Shown one piece after another: positions 61,478-64,000 of a stretch of 64,000 bases of DNA. The notes below the pieces were generated by a model. That model searched no databases. It was not told the origin of the DNA and saw only the letters and a program-made list of their open reading frames with translations. The DNA comes from Antiquaquibacter metalliresistens (GTDB taxonomy: Bacteria > Actinomycetota > Actinomycetes > Actinomycetales > Microbacteriaceae): the NCBI RefSeq assembly GCF_029211225.1, contig NZ_JARGEM010000004.1, positions 143,945 through 207,944 on the forward strand. Reading direction: 5' to 3'. Position numbers and translations under genes: made by a program. Position 1 is the first letter of the stretch; every line of letters starts with the position of its first letter.

Positions 61478-61546
61478 GTGTCTACCTTTGGATGTAAACA
61501 CCGCGTTACAGCAGGCGGCGATCAACGGCATCGGCTGTGATGTAAT
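61478..61546. promoter_or_regulatory. Candidate operator and -10 for the permease/ligase divergon
   Basis: GTGTCTAC (61478-61485) and GTAAACAC (61494-61501) are inverted repeats matching at 7 of 8 positions with an 8-bp centre, in a locally AT-rich stretch. TGTAAT (61541-61546) is a possible -10 for the ligase gene, 28 bp before its GTG. No regulator gene for the cluster is in the window. Confidence 0.45.
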
Positions 61547-61574
61547 GGTCGGGTCATCCGAGCAAGGAGTCGCC

Positions 61575-62936
61575 GTGGCCGCAGGAAACCTCACCGTCGA
61601 GCAATTGCGGACCGACGTCGCGGCGGGCGCGATCGACACCGTGATCATCGCCTTCACCGACATGCAGGGCCGTCTGGTCGGCAAGCGGGCGTCGGCGCGG
61701 CTCTTCCTCGAAGAGCTCGCCGAGCACGGTGCCGAGGCGTGCAACTACCTGCTCGCCGTCGACGTCGAGAACAACACGGTCGGCGGCTACGCGATCTCCA
61801 GCTGGGAGCGCGGCTACGGCGACATGGTGCTCAAGCCCGACCTGCCCACGCTGCGGCGCACGCCCTGGCTGGCGGGCACCGTGATGGTCACGGCCGATCT
61901 CACCTGGCTCGACGGCACTCCGGTGAACCCCGACCCGCGGCAGGTGCTCAAGCGGCAGCTCGCCCGCCTCGCCGAGCGCGGCCTCGAGGCCTACGTCGGC
62001 ACCGAGCTCGAGTTCATCGTCTTCGACGACGGCTATCGGGATGCCTGGGCCAAGAAGTACGAGGGCCTCACCCCGGCCAGCGACTACAACATCGACTACG
62101 CGCTCATGGCCTCGAGTCGCATGGAACCGCTGCTGCGCGACATCCGCCTCGGCATGGACGGCGCCGGCATGTACTGCGAGGGCGTCAAGGGCGAGTGCAA
62201 TCTGGGGCAGCAGGAGATCGCGTTCCGCTACACCGATGCGCTGACCACGTGCGATAACCACTCGATCTACAAGAACGGGGCCAAGGAGATCGCCGACCAG
62301 CACGGCAAGGCCCTCACCTTCATGGCCAAGTTCAACGAGCGCGAAGGCAACTCCTGCCACATCCATCTCTCGGTGCGCGGCACCGACGGCACCGCGGTCA
62401 TGGCCGACCCCGACCGGCCGTACGGCTTCTCGAAGCTCATGGAGCACTGGCTCGCCGGGCAGCTGAAGACCCTGCGCGAACTCACGCTCTTCCTCGCGCC
62501 GAACATCAACTCCTACAAGCGCTACGTCGAGGGCAGCTTCGCCCCGACCGCGGTCGCCTGGGGCGTCGACAACCGCACGTGCGCGCTGCGCGTGGTCGGC
62601 CACGGTCAATCGCTGCGAGCGGAGAACCGCGTGCCCGGCGGCGACGTCAACCAGTACCTCGCGGTCGCCGCCCTCATCGCCGGCGGCCTCTACGGCATCG
62701 AGCACGAGCTCGAACTCGAGCCGATCTTCGAGGGCAACGCCTACGCCTCCGATGCTCCGCGCGTGCCCTCCTCGCTGCGCGAGGCGATGGCGCTCTTCGC
62801 CGAGTCCGAGGTCGCCGTCGAGGCCTTCGGTCAGGATGTCGTCGACCACTACCTCAACAACGCGCGTATCGAGCAAGCGGCCTTCGACGCCGCCATCACG
62901 GATTGGGAGCGGGTTCGTGGCTTCGAGCGGTTCTGA
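61575..62936 (+). CDS. Glutamine-synthetase-like gamma-glutamyl-amine ligase (GlnA4/PuuA type)
   Basis: A 453-residue GS-fold enzyme, shorter than GlnA1. The N-terminal beta-grasp part holds IAFTDMQGRLVGKR and the catalytic domain holds GTELEFIVFDD, then EGNSCHIHLSV, and APNINSYKRYVEGSFAPTAVAWG with the Arg/Glu site. The tyrosine-adenylylation region of GlnA1 is absent. Neighbours (ethanolamine-type permease, glutamyl hydrolase, aldehyde dehydrogenase) point to ATP-dependent gamma-glutamylation of ethanolamine, a polyamine or a similar amine. GTG 61575 has AAGGAG 5 nt upstream. Confidence 0.87.
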   Translation: MAAGNLTVEQLRTDVAAGAIDTVIIAFTDMQGRLVGKRASARLFLEELAEHGAEACNYLLAVDVENNTVGGYAISSWERGYGDMVLKPDLPTLRRTPWLAGTVMVTADLTWLDGTPVNPDPRQVLKRQLARLAERGLEAYVGTELEFIVFDDGYRDAWAKKYEGLTPASDYNIDYALMASSRMEPLLRDIRLGMDGAGMYCEGVKGECNLGQQEIAFRYTDALTTCDNHSIYKNGAKEIADQHGKALTFMAKFNEREGNSCHIHLSVRGTDGTAVMADPDRPYGFSKLMEHWLAGQLKTLRELTLFLAPNINSYKRYVEGSFAPTAVAWGVDNRTCALRVVGHGQSLRAENRVPGGDVNQYLAVAALIAGGLYGIEHELELEPIFEGNAYASDAPRVPSSLREAMALFAESEVAVEAFGQDVVDHYLNNARIEQAAFDAAITDWERVRGFERF

Positions 62937-63726
62937 GCCTTCTGGCGCGCCCGTCCCCGCCGGGCGCGCGTCCGACGAGGCTTCGGCCAAGCCGGCGCCT
63001 CGTCGGGCCGCGGGGCCTCTGATCGGACTGACGACGTACCTCGAGCAGGCACAGACCGGGGTGTGGGACGTGCCTGCGTCGTTCCTGCCCAAGGTGTACT
63101 TCGAGGCGGTGAACAAGGCCGGTGGCATCGCGGTGCTGCTGCCGCCGCAGCCGGTGACTCCGGAGATCGCGAACCGCGTGCTCGACGGTCTCGACGGGCT
63201 CATCATCACGGGTGGCAAGGACGTGAACCCCGAGCGATACGGGCAGCAGCCGCATCCGGCCACCGACGAGCCCCGCCACGATCGCGACGCGTGGGAGGAT
63301 GCCCTGCTCACCGCCGCGATCGAGCGCGGTCTGCCCTTCCTCGGCATCTGCCGCGGCGCGCAAGTGCTCAATGTCGCGCTCGGCGGCACGTTGCATCAGC
63401 ACCTGCCCGAGGTGGTCGGCTCCGACCGGTACAACAAGGGCGGCGGGGTGTTCGCGACGAACGCGGTCGCCGTCGAGGGCGGTACGCTCGCGACGATCGT
63501 CGGCGACGGTCTCGACGTGAAGTCATACCACCACCAGGCCATCGATGAGCTCGCCGACGGGCTCGTCGTCACCGCGCGGTCCGACGACGGCACGATCCAG
63601 GCGGTGGAACTGCCGGCGGTGCCGTTCGGGGTCGCGGTGCAGTGGCATCCCGAAGAGGATGCCGCCGAGGACGTGCGCCTGTTCCAGGGGCTCGTGGACG
63701 CTGCGAAGGAGTACCGCCGTGGGTAG
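62917..63726 (+). CDS. Gamma-glutamyl amide hydrolase (PuuD-like class-I amidotransferase fold)
   Basis: A 269-residue peptidase C26-type hydrolase. The Cys145 nucleophile is in FLGICRGAQVLN, and the His244/Glu246 pair is in VQWHPEED. LIITGGKDVNPERYG and KSYHHQAID are conserved in PuuD. A 30-residue Ala/Pro-rich start precedes the fold. It would release glutamate from the oxidised glutamyl intermediate. GTG 62917 lies inside the ligase gene (20-bp overlap) after GGGAGCGG, so the two are coupled. Confidence 0.87.
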   Translation: MASSGSEPSGAPVPAGRASDEASAKPAPRRAAGPLIGLTTYLEQAQTGVWDVPASFLPKVYFEAVNKAGGIAVLLPPQPVTPEIANRVLDGLDGLIITGGKDVNPERYGQQPHPATDEPRHDRDAWEDALLTAAIERGLPFLGICRGAQVLNVALGGTLHQHLPEVVGSDRYNKGGGVFATNAVAVEGGTLATIVGDGLDVKSYHHQAIDELADGLVVTARSDDGTIQAVELPAVPFGVAVQWHPEEDAAEDVRLFQGLVDAAKEYRRG

Positions 63727-64000
63727 CACCACCCTGATCAACCCGGCCGACGAGTCCGTGATCCGCGAGGTCGAGCACACGAGCCTCGAGGCGGTGGATG
63801 CCGCGGTCGCCCGAGCGGTGATCGCCCAGCGGGCATGGGCGGCCCTGCCTCCCGTCGAGCGCGCGAACGCCCTGCGCCGGTTCGCCGACGTGGTCGGCGA
63901 GCACATCGAGGAACTCGCGGGGCTCGAGGTCGTCAACTCCGGGCATCCCGTCGCCCAGGCGCGCTGGGAGGCCGGGCACGTGCGCGACGTGCTCAACTAC
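63719..64000 (+). CDS. Aldehyde dehydrogenase, N-terminal part (3' truncated by window)
   Basis: 94 codons are visible from GTG 63719 (AAGGAG 7 nt upstream; 8-bp overlap with the hydrolase). TTLINPADESVIREVEHTSLEAVDAAVARA followed by RAWAALPPVERANALRRFADVV is the standard start of the aldehyde-dehydrogenase fold, before the NAD-binding and catalytic Cys regions, which lie beyond the window. Expected role: oxidation of the gamma-glutamyl aldehyde intermediate. Confidence 0.85.
   Translation, partial: MGSTTLINPADESVIREVEHTSLEAVDAAVARAVIAQRAWAALPPVERANALRRFADVVGEHIEELAGLEVVNSGHPVAQARWEAGHVRDVLNY

Overview
The window is high-GC actinobacterial DNA, most likely from a Microbacteriaceae relative. 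The evidence is the gene order whiB2 - GT2 glycosyltransferase - DUF5719 - DUF3499 - manB - ahcY - mtrAB-lpqB - comF - hpf - secA - pdtaS - whiB1, which matches the Mycobacterium/Streptomyces core segment around Rv3260c-Rv3219, together with strongly GC-biased codons, many GTG/TTG starts and many apparently leaderless genes. Species cannot be named from the sequence.

Layout. 1-459: end of a secreted Ig-like repeat protein. 565-14619: cell-surface polysaccharide locus with an acyltransferase, a methyltransferase, a three-gene cassette for a 3-acetamido sugar nucleotide, a Wzx-like flippase, two tandem GDP-mannose-dehydratase-like genes, two O-antigen-polymerase-like proteins, manA, galE, and an AdpA-like regulator divergent from a 37-residue membrane microprotein. 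14729-23084: conserved whiB2-to-ahcY core (surface glycan and methyl cycle). 23186-32321: RDD and SpoIIM membrane proteins, a Fur-catalase pair, and a five-gene MoxR/DUF58/DUF4350/DUF4129/membrane-protein operon. 32439-40735: mtrA-mtrB-lpqB, comF, hpf and secA. 40790-45741: small actinobacterial proteins, an orphan CpaB/CpaE-like pair, a DJ-1/PfpI protein and an IclR regulator. 45806-50389: PdtaS-type kinase, whiB1, a DUF222-HNH nuclease, Bcp and tRNA-Lys.

Immediately 3' of tRNA-Lys (50390-56089) lies a decaying carbohydrate/inositol-type catabolic cluster. A lactonase-like gene and a large FAD/Fe-S oxidase are intact. They are interleaved with an SDR that has lost its middle in frame, two Gfo/Idh/MocA dehydrogenase remnants and a sugar-phosphate-isomerase remnant. 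A membrane protein, a thiolase and a lipoprotein follow.

The right edge (59832-64000) holds an ethanolamine-type permease divergent from a glutamine-synthetase-like ligase, a class-I amidotransferase-like gamma-glutamyl hydrolase and an aldehyde dehydrogenase cut by the window end. Together they look like an import, gamma-glutamylation, oxidation and deglutamylation route for an amine such as ethanolamine or a polyamine.

A recurring feature is a TANNNT -10 element ending 6-7 nt before a start codon with no Shine-Dalgarno, at more than a dozen genes. This is the signature of leaderless transcription, and it helps fix starts and supports the 37-residue ORF.
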